Source of the DNA: Bactericera cockerelli
Taxonomy: Eukaryota; Arthropoda; Insecta; Hemiptera; Triozidae
Direction of reading: 5' to 3'
Length of the DNA: 64,000 nucleotides
NCBI GenBank assembly: GCA_024516035.1
Contig: CM044959.1
Coordinates: forward strand, 13,491,174 to 13,555,173
Positions 45,238 through 57,078 of the stretch are shown piece after piece. Position 1 is the first letter of the stretch; the number at the start of each line of letters is the position of its first letter. The position numbers and the translations under genes were made by a program. A model generated the notes under the pieces. That model saw nothing but the letters and a program-made list of their open reading frames with translations, did not search any database and had not been told where the DNA came from.

Positions 45238-45422
45238 CATTGGTAGTCAAGTGGTTAACGCACTAGGGATCCGTTCGAATCATAAACCTGGTGCATAAAT
45301 TCTTCCTCATTAATTTGAGTTTGTGACCACAAAATAATAAGACTCTGAAGGTTAAGTAGTAGAAAATACTTTGAGCATTAAGCTCGCCTGGTGATTACCT
45401 TCCACTAAAGAGTGTTATTATT
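45238..45422 (+). mobile_element. SINE-C with small deletions
   Basis: TTGGTAGTCAAGTGGTTAAC, a shortened anticodon-arm region, TTCTTCCTCATTAATTTGAG, GACCACAAAATAATAAGACT and CCTTCCACTAAAGAGTGTTA. Confidence 0.8.
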
Positions 45423-45964
45423 TTCATTATTTAAGAGAATTCGAAAGTTCCAGGATTTAAAACTTGTTCATTCCCCACCACCACCTTAGCACCATTTCAA
45501 CAAATTGCACTTTACTGTCCTGTACTCTTGATTAAAACCTCCAAGTATGCTTGGTCCGATTGGAGGATCATCTTTCTGTTCCAAAACAAGTCTCTCTCTC
45601 TCTCGCTCTTATTTGACCATCTCCTATCGGTCACAGCATCATCTACAGAGGACCATCTTCCTGTTCCAAAACAAGTCTCCCTCTCTCTCTCTCTCATTTG
45701 ACCATCTCCTATCGGTCAGGGCATCACCTAATGGTCATCTGGTCCCATCAGCTCTAGCAGACTCACGAATCGAAAATCTGGAGCTCGAAGCTAGATATTG
45801 CATTACGTAATCAGCTGCTAATCCACACCAATACTATAGTAAACGTCCTTACATTTTATATTCGACTTCTGTAATAGAATATGCTAGCAATCCTACAACC
45901 TACATAGAGATAACTATTTATCATTATTTGTCTTCCAGCAAATAATAAGGTACCAATCTTCTTC
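45423..45964. repeat. ~85-bp duplication with CT microsatellite
   Basis: TGTTCCAAAACAAGTCTC, then CT repeats, then TTTGACCATCTCCTATCGGT occurs twice, starting at about 45565 and 45650. No gene is seen around it. Confidence 0.8.
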
Positions 45965-46110
45965 TTCTTCTTTCACTTTGCCTTTTCCCAAACCCACTTA
46001 GGGTTGGCACTGATCAACCTCTTCCACATGGTTGAGGTTGGTTGGTTCTGACACTCCTACTTCCACATTTAATGGCTGGATGCTCTTCATAACACCAACC
46101 GCAGTTGAGG
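45965..46110 (-). mobile_element. SINE-B, 3' fragment
   Basis: In reverse complement: GAGCATCCAGCCATTAAATG, CAACCTCAACCATGTGGAAG, TTGGGAAAAGGCAAAG. Confidence 0.65.
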
Positions 46111-46475
46111 GTCCCAGTGATTTGTGTTATTGTTTTCTGGCCTGACACAGCTGGTACCTGATTAAAGTCCCCCAGCGAGACTCACCTATCAACCCAATGA
46201 TTATATCAACACACTGGTTTCCCCTACATACGTACATACTTAAATAAGAAAGTATTCAATGGTCCTACGAATCCCAGTATGTCCTACATATTGGAGCTCG
46301 GTGGAAGAGAAAGCCAAGGGCTTCAACCTCGCCCCCCTTGGTTCACTACATATTCTATTGAGTTCTTTTCATTTCATTTCATGTCGTGTCCTGCAAAATG
46401 TATCATGTAGTTTGCCAATAAAGTATTAAATAATAATTCAACTAAGCACATTATTTAAATATTTCTGGCACATAC
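46111..46475. other. No gene recognised
   Basis: Unremarkable. Confidence 0.35.
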
Positions 46476-47830
46476 TCTTGAAGAAGAAAGTATCTCGTAT
46501 CTTAGAGAAGAAAATATACCATATGTTCTACCAGTTCGTAAATATACAACCAAGATTTAAATGTTTATAAAAAAAAGGTAAGCACTAAGTACTTACTGGC
46601 GCATAATATTCTCAAAGAAGAATGTATCTTATATCTTAGAGAAGAATGCATCTCGTATCTTAGAGAACAAAATATCCCATATGTTCTACCAGTTCGCAAG
46701 TATACAACCAAGATTTAATTTTTATATAAAAAAAAGGTAAGCACTAAGCACTCACTGACATAAAATATTCTCAAAGAAGAATGTATCTCATATCTCAGAG
46801 AAGAATGCATCTCATACATTACAGAAGAATGTACGTATCCTACATGATCCTACCAGCTATGGTCATTGTTCCTACCAGCTCCACAGCTTCCAGCTTCGTG
46901 GATGACTCATTCTCCAGCTCCCGGGGAGAGACGCAAGACAAGACACGGGCAGAACCAGAGGAATGAGTCCAGAGATCGCGAGTAGGGGGCATTGGCCCAG
47001 CGCGCCAGGACAATGCAAGACATACCTCTTCTCTATAAGAATGTATCTCATATCTCAGAGAAGAATGTATCTCATATCTCAGAGAAGAATGTATCTCATA
47101 TCTCAGAGAAGAATGTATCTCATATCTCAGAGAAGAATGTATCTCATATCTCAGAGAAGAATGTATCTCATATCTCAGAGAAGAATGTATCTCATATCTC
47201 AGAGAAGAACGTATCTCATATCTCAGAGAAGAATGTATCTCGTATCTTAGAGAATAAAATATCCCATAATTCTGTACTACCAGTTCGCAAGTATACAACC
47301 AAGATTTAAATATTTATATAAAAAAAGGTAAGCACTAAGTACTTACTGGCGCATAATATTCTCAAAGAAGAATGTATCTTATAATCTTAGAGAAGAATGC
47401 ATCTCGTATCTTAGAGAACAAAATATCCCATATGTTCTACCAGTTCGCAAGTATACAACCAAGATTTAAATATAATTTATATAAAAAAAGGTAAGCACTG
47501 TTCTTATATTTCTTATATCTTATATCTCAAGATCTTATATCTCAGAGAAGAATGCGTCTCATTCAATACAGAAGCATGTACCGCATGTACGTCTCCTACA
47601 TGGTCCTACCAGCTATGGTCATTGGTCCTACCAGCTCCACACTACTCCACAGGTTCCAGCTTCGTGGATGACTCATTCTCCAGCACCCGAGGGGAGAGAC
47701 CCAAGACAAGACACAGGCAGAACCAGAGGAATGAGTCCAGAGTCTGGTCCACAGACCGCGAGTATTAGGGGGCATTGGCCCAGCGCGCAACAGGACAATG
47801 CAAGACATACCTCTTCTCTTATAAGGACAA
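46476..47830. repeat. Complex local duplication with 24-bp minisatellite
   Basis: A block with CATATGTTCTACCAGTTCGC and ATACAACCAAGATTTAA occurs near 46505, 46677 and 47427, with a variant at 47262. A second block (CTACCAGCTATGGTCATTG to CAATGCAAGACATACCTCTT) occurs at about 46850-47032 and 47605-47812. Between them lie about nine copies of a 24-bp unit (AATGTATCTCATATCTCAGA + GAAG) at 47039-47255. Open frames of MYLISQRR or RYEIHSSL follow from the 24-bp period. Confidence 0.9.
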
Positions 47831-48053
47831 AAAAGCTGTAGATTGGTTCGATCAATGCATAGAATTTCTATACAATGCGTGCCTGAGGATTGACAAAATA
47901 TGTTGTCTTCGGAACCGAGACACAGTGTGAAAAGAATGGGGAGAAGTGAGCTATATAGAATTGGTAAAATTTGGTAATACCAAATAAACCAGAATATTGG
48001 ACACAATGGACAATGGACGGTTCATCGTTGACACATAAGAGGACATAATAATA

Positions 48054-48262
48054 ATATAACACTCTTTATTGGAAGGTAAACATCAGGCGGGGTTAATGCT
48101 CAAAGCATTTTCTACCACCTAACCCTCTGAGTCTCATTATTATGTGGTGACAAACTCAAATTAATGAGGAAAAATACTAGCACTGGGTGGGATTCAAACC
48201 AACGGAGCTCTACGCTACCTGGATTACCAGACTAGCGCGTTAACCACTTGACTACCAGTGCA
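48054..48262 (-). mobile_element. SINE-C, near full length
   Basis: ACACTCTTTATTGGAAGGTA, ATCAGGCGGGGTTAATGCTC, GTGGGATTCAAACCAACGGA, CTGGATTACCAGACTAGCGC. Confidence 0.87.
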
Positions 48263-48378
48263 GAGGACATACGACTACAGGAAAAATAATATGACAAAGC
48301 TGCAATAGATTTATGTTCATAGCATTTTTAGGAATAATCCTAATTATAATATCAGTTTATATTAAAGTTGCTGGATGT

Positions 48379-48379
48379 G

Positions 48380-48468
<89 letters not shown>

Positions 48469-48470
48469 GC
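48379..48470. repeat. (GT)n-(GA)n microsatellite
   Basis: About 12 GT units followed by a long GA run. Confidence 0.97.
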
Positions 48471-48892
48471 CACAAATCCAGAACACTCTAAACCTTCTAA
48501 AAACCATCCTCCTTACATACCACATAGATCTCCTAGGCCCTGAAAGGACCCCTACTGTTTGCTTAGTCCCTTTATGTATTGTACAATCTCCACCCAACAG
48601 CATAATCCACATCCAACAGAGGATGCTGTTAGAGGATCACAGCCTCAGCATCCCACGTTCACACTATACACTGACAAAGTGACCAAAACTTGAGAGTAGG
48701 TACAGCTGAAATTCTACGCCAAATGAACACCTCTACATAAATCTGTGTCAGTAAGCCCACGAGCATCCGGCGCGGCGGTACCAAACCCAGAACAGATCTG
48801 GTTCAGAGGTCTATGAAACTTCTAGTCTGTTCTGTCCGGATACCGCGATTTTGATCCAGCCCAAGACAGAAATGTGAAAATCAGATGTTCGA
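48471..48892. other. No gene recognised
   Basis: Unremarkable. Confidence 0.35.
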
Positions 48893-49060
48893 GCTGGTCT
48901 TCGTAATGCTGGCATTCCGGCCCAACCCAGGCTGTGGGTGAGGTCAATTTGGGTAGCAGGTTTGTAAGTTTCCTGCGAATGGAGGGTGAAACCCCTGTCG
49001 TGTATGACCAATTGACCATGCAGTTGAAAAACGACGCTTAACTCTAATAAAACAACAAAC
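48893..49060 (+). mobile_element. 5S-SINE, 5'-truncated
   Basis: GTAATGCTGGCATTCCGGCC, CCTGCGAATGGAGGGTGAAA, then ACCATGCAGTTGAAAAACGA. The tail has a small internal duplication (TGACCAATTGACC). Confidence 0.8.
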
Positions 49061-50631
49061 AAGATACAAAATAAAAATTTATTTATTTTTAAACTTATGT
49101 TTGGCTCGGTTACTTAGTGTCCGAGTACCTATCTGAGTTTACCACTCGGTATCCGAGTAAAATTTACTATGTAAAATAAAACTCTATACAGTATACATTA
49201 TACAATGCAGTAGTATATCTAGACATTGTAGACTACATCTATGACTCACAGGTCCAAAGAAGCTGCAGTCAACAGGGGTCAAATTAAATGGAATTATATG
49301 TAGTTAAGGCGTTCGTTTTAATCGGGTGGGCGGTGGTTCGAGAGCCGAGTAGAGAAACCAAAGACACCGCACTGGAGATGGTGGAAAAAATCTTGATGAT
49401 CTGCTCAGTTCTTGAATGGTGCACTTTTGCAAATTAAACATATATGCAATTTCTAGTCTCGTAAGTCTACATTCAACATTTAATTCTCATCGAACCATAT
49501 CTATAAAAGCGAATACAAGAAAAAAAAAAAGAAAAAAAAATCAGCTGCCGAAAAAGATTAGATAGAATTCTGATGCCTACATAAGAATCGACCTCTCGAT
49601 GCTCTACGCACAGAATGATCATTATTTTTCGAGATATTGTTTTCAATATCAAGTTCTAAAGATCAAATAATCACCCTTCCGTACACTCTAAGGTTATCGC
49701 TATCACAATAGGCTATTCTTTAATAAGAATTAAATAAATCATAGTATAAAATTACTTTTTGTAATGATAGTTGGAATCATTATAATTAAATCTATGATAT
49801 TCATATTAATTTTATTGTTGATTAAAAATTTATAGAGAATCAATATCATTATTATGTCTTGGTATTACTGATGCGATAATGAAGCCCATTAAACCTAGCT
49901 GGACAGTATAAATGAGGCGATATTATTAATAATATTAGTAGTTTATTGAATTAATGATAGAATTGCATATAATGAATTACAAAATTATTTAATAATAATA
50001 ATAAATACAGAATTACTATAGTCTATGTTATCATTTTAATAGACAGTTTTAACTTCATGGTAATTAAAAACAAAGAAAAGTTATCATGGATTTGCTGAAT
50101 ATAATATTTCTTTTCTTCCAAGTTGATGTTATTTTCGCACCCAATTCTGAGAATAACTGTTGTTCCCAAGGTAAGGTGCAATGTTGACGCTACCACTCGT
50201 ACCATTTTCTTGTTATCTACGCAATGTTATCTTTGTATACAAAGTAAACATGAATGATGTTATTTTAATGCATGCAGAAACATAAATAACTTTTTTTCCA
50301 AATACAAATTTCACGTTCAATTAGGAAAACAAATCACAACAGTGTTAACGAAATGCATTGTAAACTGTCTTTCACTTAAAAATGCATTTGCTGCAATCTC
50401 GTAATGATCAGTATAAACAGAAATAATGATACCCTGACATGTAACAAATGATACCCTGACATGTAACAAATTTCTACTGCTCAACACAACTAAGCACCTC
50501 TACTGACAGTTGCTAGTAAATCATTCCAAACAACGGAATACATTTCAAGAAGAGGTTTCACATTTTGTCACGGGACTATAACTGTGTCACATTTTCAATT
50601 TTCATGTTTTGGTATTTTTTGAGTCCTAATT
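49061..50631. other. AT-rich DNA; SINE-A fragment at 49853-49930
   Basis: GCCCATTAAACCTAGCTGGA and CAGTATAAATGAGGCGATAT mark a degraded SINE-A 3' end. GTGGGCGGTGGTTCGAGAGC at 49325 is an isolated box-B-like site. No gene is seen. Confidence 0.5.
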
Positions 50632-50735
50632 CAGGACGTTAAATCAAATACATTCGTTGGCGTTAAGAAGGGCATCTAGCCGTAAAAAAAATGTGCCGAA
50701 ACCAATCAACCTCAACCATGAGGTTGAATCACAGA
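50632..50735 (+). mobile_element. SINE-B, 3' fragment
   Basis: TCAGGACGTTAAATCAAATA, TTGGCGTTAAGAAGGGCATC and ACCTCAACCATGAGGTTGAA. Confidence 0.75.
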
Positions 50736-50739
50736 TAAC

Positions 50740-51198
50740 AAATAATTTTGGCTTTCTACAACACATTTCCTACGGACCTACACCACTGCTATATGCTGCA
50801 ATGAATCACGGATAACACATAATTTTGGCTTTCTACAACACATCTCTTACGGAATTACACCACTGCCTATATGCTGCAATGAATCACGGATAACAAATAA
50901 TTTTGGCTTTCTAAAACACATCTCCTACGGACCTACACCAATGCTATATGCTGCAATGAATCACGGATAACACATAATTTTGGCTTTCTACAACACATCT
51001 CCTACGGACCTACAACACTGGCTACACATGCTGCAATGAATCACGGATAACAAAATATTTTGGCTTTCTAAAACACATCTCCTACGGACCTACACCAATG
51101 CTATATGCTGCAATGAATCACGGATAACACATAATTTTGGCTTTCTACAACACATCTCCTACGGACCTACACCACTGCTATATGCTGCAATGAATCAC
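50740..51198. repeat. 77-80-bp tandem repeat, about six copies
   Basis: AATCACGGATAACACATAAT begins at about 50804, 50882, 50959, 51039 and 51116, with a last partial copy at 51193. Each includes CTCCTACGGACCTACACCA. Confidence 0.95.
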
Positions 51199-51656
51199 AT
51201 CGCGGGAACATTCCAGAGTGTCGCGGGGGGACAGATAACGCGGAAATTGAGACGCGACAACAGTGCGCCGCTATTCATACACATGAAACCTCAAGATCAT
51301 AAAATCATAACAAATTGTCAGGCAGACAGACTCGGTCGACGGAAAGCAGTCGGCTTGGGTCGCAATTACAGAGAGACTGTTCAGCCAGAGCCTCAAGCGA
51401 TATGTAAGTAATGATTCTCACACGCCGCGCCGCAAAAATCAACGTAAGCCATACATGGACAAGGCCGGGATCCGACAGAGCGCAACATTTTAGCCGTATT
51501 TTTCTTTCTAACCAAAGTTAAGCAAACTGGAATAAAATGAACCAAACTGGAAGCAAGTCATTTTTCTTTTGGAAGAGGAAATTTTTCCTCTTCCTTCTTC
51601 CAGTTTGGTTAACCAAAATGGAATTAGAAAATTATTGCTTCCAGTTCTGTTATAGG
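51199..51656. other. No gene; contains foldback at 51540-51610
   Basis: AACCAAACTGGAAG (51540-51553) pairs with CTTCCAGTTTGGTT (51597-51610), and an inner GGAAGAGGAAA / TTTCCTCTTCC stem sits within. A 73-codon plus-strand frame here has no domain. Confidence 0.5.
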
Positions 51657-51659
51657 TTA

Positions 51660-51978
51660 AGTCACTAGTACACAGACTCAATAAATCAACTTACCAGAAC
51701 ACAGACTCAATGAATCAGCTCACCATAACACAGACTCAATGAATCAACTCACCAGAACACAGACTCAATGAATCAACTCACTAGAACACAGACTGAATGA
51801 ATCAACTCCCTAGTACACAGACTCAATGAATCAACTCACTCGTACACAGACTCAATGAATCAACTCACCAGAACACAGACTCAATGAATCAACTCACCAG
51901 AACACAGACTCAATGAATCAACTCACTAGACCACATACTCAATGAATCAACTCACCAGAACACAGACTCAATGAATCA
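51660..51978. repeat. 29-bp minisatellite, left part
   Basis: About 11 copies of a unit with CACAGACTCAATGAATCAAC + TCACCAGAA. Continues at 52335 after the SINE insertion. Confidence 0.95.
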
Positions 51979-51982
51979 AGAC

Positions 51983-52325
51983 TACTGGCAAATCAAGTTG
52001 TGACTACTGCCCGTACAGAGATCCTGATTTCGATTCCCGGTTGGAGCAGACTTTTCGCACAGAAAATTCTGTTCCCTCCGAAAATGTGAGGCTGGCAGTT
52101 CTGGCCCTACCCAGGCTGGGTGAGGTTAATGTGGGTAGCTGGTACGATTCCCAGCGAATATAGGGTAAAACCCCCGTCCTGTCTACCTCAAGTCAGGACG
52201 TTAAAACCTAACAAAATCAATGGACATGAAAGGAGCCTAGACATTGGATTTGGGCGTCCATATAATCCTCTCATCACCGTGATTTAGGTATCAATACCTA
52301 TCTCACGGAAACGGAATTAATTATT
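51983..52325 (+). mobile_element. SINE-B inserted in the minisatellite
   Basis: Flanked by AATCAAGAC at 51974-51982 and 52326-52334. Contains GTTGTGACTACTGCCCGTAC, box B TTTCGATTCCCGG, CTACCCAGGCTGGGTGAGGT, TTCCCAGCGAATATAGGGTA and GTCAGGACGTTAAAACC. Its 3' end departs from the usual Ceph-like tail, which may be truncated or replaced. Confidence 0.8.
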
Positions 52326-52334
52326 AATCAAGAC

Positions 52335-52712
52335 GCACCAGAACACAGACTGCATGAATCAACTCACTAGTACACAGACTCAAAGAATCAACTCACTAGT
52401 ACACCGCCTCAAAGGATCAACTCACCAGAACACAGACTCAATGAATCAACTCACCAGAACACAGACTCAATGAATCAACTCAACAGAACACAGCTCACCA
52501 GAACACAGACTCAATGAATCAACTCATTAGAACACAGACTGCATAAATCAACTCACCAGAACACAGACTCAATGAATCAACTCACCAGAACACAGACTGA
52601 CTCAGTGAATCAACTCACTAAGTACACCGACTCAATGAATCAACTCACCAGAACACAGACTGACTCAATGAATCAACTCACTCGTACACAGACTCAATGA
52701 ATTAACTCGTCT
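52335..52712. repeat. 29-bp minisatellite, right part
   Basis: Same unit as 51660, more variable, with internal duplications such as CACAGACTGACTC. Confidence 0.95.
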
Positions 52713-52745
52713 CAATCCCAATCTTCCAACGACGCAGACCCTTCG

Positions 52746-52801
52746 ACTTCGTTATCGTCAATTGATTTTTCCAAAACAAAATCAATTGACGATAACGAAG
52801 T
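52746..52801. repeat. Perfect 24-bp inverted repeat, 8-nt loop
   Basis: ACTTCGTTATCGTCAATTGA + TTTT and its exact complement, separated by TCCAAAAC. Confidence 0.97.
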
Positions 52802-52804
52802 GAC

Positions 52805-52935
52805 GAGCCCGTCCCGGGGTCACGGCGGGCGAGGGGGGGCGCGGACAGGGGGGGACTGAATTGACTATTGACAAGGTCACCTCTTTGTGGAGAAGGTCAA
52901 GGGGGGGGGGGGCCGGGGAGGCGGGGCCGAACAGC
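52805..52935. other. G-rich tract
   Basis: Several G runs of 5-10 on the plus strand within 130 bp, with G-quadruplex potential. Contrasts sharply with the AT-rich surroundings. Confidence 0.8.
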
Positions 52936-52959
52936 TATAGTCTATGCGCCCATGCCAAG

Positions 52960-53210
52960 GACCATAGCTTCTATATGCTGTAGTAATCTGTAGTATAGTC
53001 GAACCTGGGATATAAAGAGTAGCTTCTATTTATGCTATTCTGTAGTATAGTCGAACCTGGGATATAAAGAGTAGCTTCTATTTATGCTATTCTGTAGTAA
53101 TCTGTAGTATAGTCAAACCTGGGATATAAAGAGTAGCTTCTATATGCTATTCTGTAGTAATCTGTAGTATAGTCAAACCTGGGATATAAAGAGAACTCAA
53201 GGGGCCGGAA
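52960..53210. repeat. 52-62-bp tandem repeat
   Basis: GTAGTATAGTCGAACCTGGG followed by ATATAAAGAGTAGCTTCTAT, four copies of varying length. The right edge is related to the 7741-8215 repeat in inverse orientation. Confidence 0.9.
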
Positions 53211-54786
53211 TTTTTTCTCACATGGTCTGAAAATTAGTCCGTTATATCGTGGATTCTCTTACAAGTAAAAAAAAATAAGGGGAAAAAATGTTTTTTAAAC
53301 TGTTATGCTGTGATTTTTAGCAACCCACCATATGGTGGGCAGCATGAATATTTGTCTAAAAAATAAATATTATTATTCTTCTACAGGCTATTTAACTGGG
53401 CATTTATTGAAAATAAGGGGGATCAGTAATTCAGTACGTATGGGATATGGGCGGGGTATTGAGGAGTAAAACAAGCAGGAAGCGAGGAGAGGGGGGGGGG
53501 GGGGGGGGGGGGGGGGCAAGAATAGTACTGACGAGTGTAGACATGTCAAGGAGGGGCTCGTCACCCGTACCTACTTCACTGTGTCCAACAAAGTGTTTAT
53601 CTCGCCCGCGCCAAGCGATAAACAAACTGTTTAAACTACTGATTGTTGATTCTCTCACTTCAGCAACTAATAAACAAACTATTGTGTGCCACTTCTGCTA
53701 TTGAATGAACAGGATGGTTTGCACTCGAGCGAATAAAACAAACAGTCATGTGCAGTTGCAATTGATAAACAAATTTTTAGACACGTCATGAGTGGACAGG
53801 GCAGTTGGGCACTGCTTGAGCTGGTTGCAATATTAATAATTCAGTCCAGATTTCTCTAATATCCAACTTCGATTGTAGTTGTTTAAGAATGTAACTTGAC
53901 CATTACTCGAAACAGAATCAGTAATTCCTACCCAATAATGGTTTAATCTATAAGAATTTATTGTCAATATCTTCCACCCAACATGGGCAATAACCCCGCC
54001 CTTTCTATATTTTTCCATATGTCTTTTTATATTCTAATAAATAATTTAATAATGATAATACTTTGAGATAAAGTGACGAGATTGAGCTAGTGCACTAGTT
54101 GCTGCATAGTTAATGCAGTATATATGCACTCGGAAAAAGACACTCAACACGTTTCTGTGTCTTACTTCACAAGTCTTTTCTCGGTTTCCTGGATTACATC
54201 ATGTAAGGCAACAAAAAGTACATGGACGGTGTTTGTGCAAAGTTCAACTATATCAGGTTTCCAGACCACAAGTATATGGAAGTGCATGCTGTGCTCACTT
54301 CCATATAGTGCTATAACAAGTAAGTAACCCCGAACACCACCCATTACACGGTAATAAAACAGTCCGGTATTATCTAATGAGGTATTGACTTTTCTTACGA
54401 TTAGATAAACACTATCTTGTCTGTACTTATCTGGGTATTACAAATTACATTAATTTTTATAGTGTGTCATAGACACATAAGGGTGTACATAGAATTACCT
54501 AGATTTAGGGCGAAATTGATAGACCTTTTTTTATACCTCTGTATTATACTTAAGTCTAGATACTTCAGTACATAAAATGTTATAATGTACATGGAGGTTG
54601 TCATACATAATAATTATTTATGTAATTACTATCTATACACATATGAAATATCTTCCATGTAAATTGTACCACACGGAAACACTGACTGGGTAGTCAATAA
54701 AAGTCAATCTCCAGGGACGGAATCAAAATTTTAGGTGTCGAATCGAAAACTAGTAGTTTAAGGTCAAAATTTACAGTCAATGCAAT
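53211..54786. other. No gene recognised; poly-G at 53491-53516
   Basis: The G run of about 26 is a simple repeat. Overlapping frames at 54113-54344 include a stretch before a GTAAGTAA donor-like site (about 54319), but no family is recognised. Confidence 0.4.
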
Positions 54787-54935
54787 CGACCTCAGTAGCT
54801 TGATCGATAAGGCGACGGACTTGTAACCTGGAGGTCGGTGGTTCAAGTTCCGGTTTCAGCGTAGATTTAGTAAAGCGAGTTTGAGTACCTACTTGTGATA
54901 TCACGTATTAGGTGACTTACACAAGTATATCATAT
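54787..54935 (+). mobile_element. SINE-D
   Basis: GACCTCAGTAGCTTGATCGA, GGCGACGGACTTGTAACCTG, box B GGTGGTTCAAGTTCC, CAGCGTAGATTTAGTAAAGC. Confidence 0.85.
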
Positions 54936-55014
54936 TCAAATGGCCCAAGTGATGGATTTTTTTGATCCCTCCGTTTAAAAGAAACCTTTTTAAAGGCATT
55001 TTGGCCCAACTGAT

Positions 55015-55113
55015 GAAATCCGGATGGTTCAAGTCCTGGATTCAGCGTAGATTTAGTAAAGCTAGTTTGAGTAGTTGTGATATCACGTAGGCGATTAACA
55101 CAAATATGCTAAC
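55015..55113 (+). mobile_element. SINE-D, 3' part
   Basis: GATGGTTCAAGTCCTGGATT, CAGCGTAGATTTAGTAAAGC, TTGTGATATCACGTAGGCGA. It starts at the box B, 80 bp after the previous copy. Confidence 0.75.
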
Positions 55114-56275
55114 TTTTTTTATATAGTAAATGCAGCCCTATGGTAAGTGGAATGGACTTTTCATCAAACAGTTCAAAGTCCAAAGCCACAAGTCAAACCA
55201 AATTAAAAATTTGTACCATCGCGCATTGGATTCTCCGTTCACTTTATTTTCACAACATACTGAGGGGATATGTCAGCTTGTATGAAAAATCCTACCTGAC
55301 CCCCCCCCCCCCCTCTCCCGCCGAAATACCCCCCAAAAATGAAAAAAAAAAAAAAAAATGGCAGAATGATATACAGAACTATTTATTTTCTTTTTCTATA
55401 GATTTCTTTCTATCTCTTAGAAAAGAAGTATTAATAAATATTTCTTTTCAAGTTGCCTTCTCTAACAGTATCTCTTATTTAAGCCCTGCGCGGTCAAATT
55501 CGACAGTCAAAAGAAAAGTAAAAACCCTTTTGGAAAACTATATAATATGAAACCTTAAAACACGCCTGTTTGAGTCCAGGGAATTCCCAACCCTAGTTTC
55601 TTGTTCGAACCCCGGAAAAGAAAGAAGTTTCTGAAAGTTAATAACAATAAATAAAAGTATATACCTGTATTTACTCATATTACCTACAACAATTAAAGCT
55701 ACGATTGGAAAAGAAAAAGGGGTGTGTCGATAATGTGCATTTCTTTTCCTCCGACCATAAATTCAACATTTTAACGGTATGTCGTCCACTTCTTCCCAAG
55801 GTTATCCGGGTACATGCGTGGAGTGACTAATAGCTAGTGGGTTGCTCACCCAGCGGGGTTCCAACCCGGTACTGACCTTGCCTGAGGAACCAACATGGGA
55901 GAGAGAGAGAGAGGGGGGGCGGAAGATGAGAAGAGAGAAAGGGAGGGCGGGAGATGGGAAGAGAGAGATGTAAGAGGGGGGAAGGGGGGGGAGAGAGGGA
56001 GGGAGATGGAGAGAGAGAGATAGAGAGAGAGAGAAAGAGAGGGAGAGAGGGAGATTTATTTTAATTTATAATAATTTTAAATTTACAAATATACCTAACA
56101 TCTCCAAAGCTGATACAAATTAACTTGTGAGGAGAGATGAGATGAGAGAGAGAACGAGATATGAACATTGAAAAAATTGCATCAGATTAAAACAAATTCA
56201 CAAGAGAAGGTAAGGTGGAATAGTTCAATATTAAACAAACATAATTTGCATTTTATGAGCAAATTGTGATCGTTA
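55114..56275. other. No gene; simple-sequence tracts
   Basis: Poly-C at about 55300, poly-A at about 55342 and a GA/GGGA-rich tract at 55895-56055. GCGGGGTTCCAACCCGG at 55854 is box-B-like without a clear head. Confidence 0.5.
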
Positions 56276-56488
56276 GTCTGTCCGATAGCTCAGTCAGCTC
56301 AGAGGTCAAGGCTTCGTCGGTCTGGTAATGCAGAGGTCGCGGGTTCGAAACCCAGCTGGGAGATGGCAAGTTATCCTCCCATTTTACCACACACAGCAAT
56401 ATCTTGGGCTTCCTGCTGAAATAATGGGACTTATCAGTCACCCATCAGTCGGGTTACTACCCTACTAAATGAGGCGATATTATAATAA
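56276..56488 (+). mobile_element. SINE-A, diverged
   Basis: CTGTCCGATAGCTCAGTCAG, GGTCGCGGGTTCGAAACCCA, TGCTGAAATAATGGGACTTA, AAATGAGGCGATATTATAAT. Confidence 0.8.
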
Positions 56489-56844
56489 AATTATTAGTTA
56501 TTATGACCACTATCATTGATTACAGTAATGAGCTTTGACATATTATACATATGACATATACTAAGTACAGCATGTATATTCATGAGTAAAAGTGGGCGTA
56601 GAATGTACAATTGTACATATAAGGTTGACATTGATTGAAGGAGACAAGGACAGATTATGTGTTTTAACTAATTAGCCTATCGTATGGGAGTATCCGTGCT
56701 CTATAATCCTAAGATCCAAGGTTCAATATAGGCATTAAAAAATTCAGGCAAAATTTTGTGAACCATCAACTCAAATAATTGTTTAGCGACGTTATCAAAG
56801 TAAAATTCTTACACCATTAAATTTTTAGCGCATTGTACATCTAG
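56489..56844. other. No gene recognised
   Basis: Unremarkable. Confidence 0.35.
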
Positions 56845-57078
56845 TCTGGCTAGGGGACTATAAACAGGGAGTAGATCAGCAATCTCGCTGGGGGACTATA
56901 AACTGGGAATACAGACCAGCAGTCTGGCTGGGGGACTACAAACAGGGAGTAGACCAGCATTGGCTTGGTTCTGGGGGCCCGTGTCAATTATGAGCTTCCT
57001 TGTAAAGACAGCGGTAGAAGTGCTGCTTCCACTGTCTGGCTACCATCGTTCACAATGACGCCACCCTATGATGATGAT
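56845..57078 (-). repeat. Interspersed repeat R-E, inverted
   Basis: Plus strand shows three tail units (CTGGCTGGGGGACTATAAAC-like), then TGGCTTGGTTCTGGGGGCCC, TCCTTGTAAAGACAGCGGTA and AATGACGCCACCCTATGATG. Confidence 0.85.

Noticed and set aside
54113..54344. Exon ending at a GTAAGTAA donor
   Set aside because: Three frames are open over the stretch and none has a recognisable family or a convincing acceptor.
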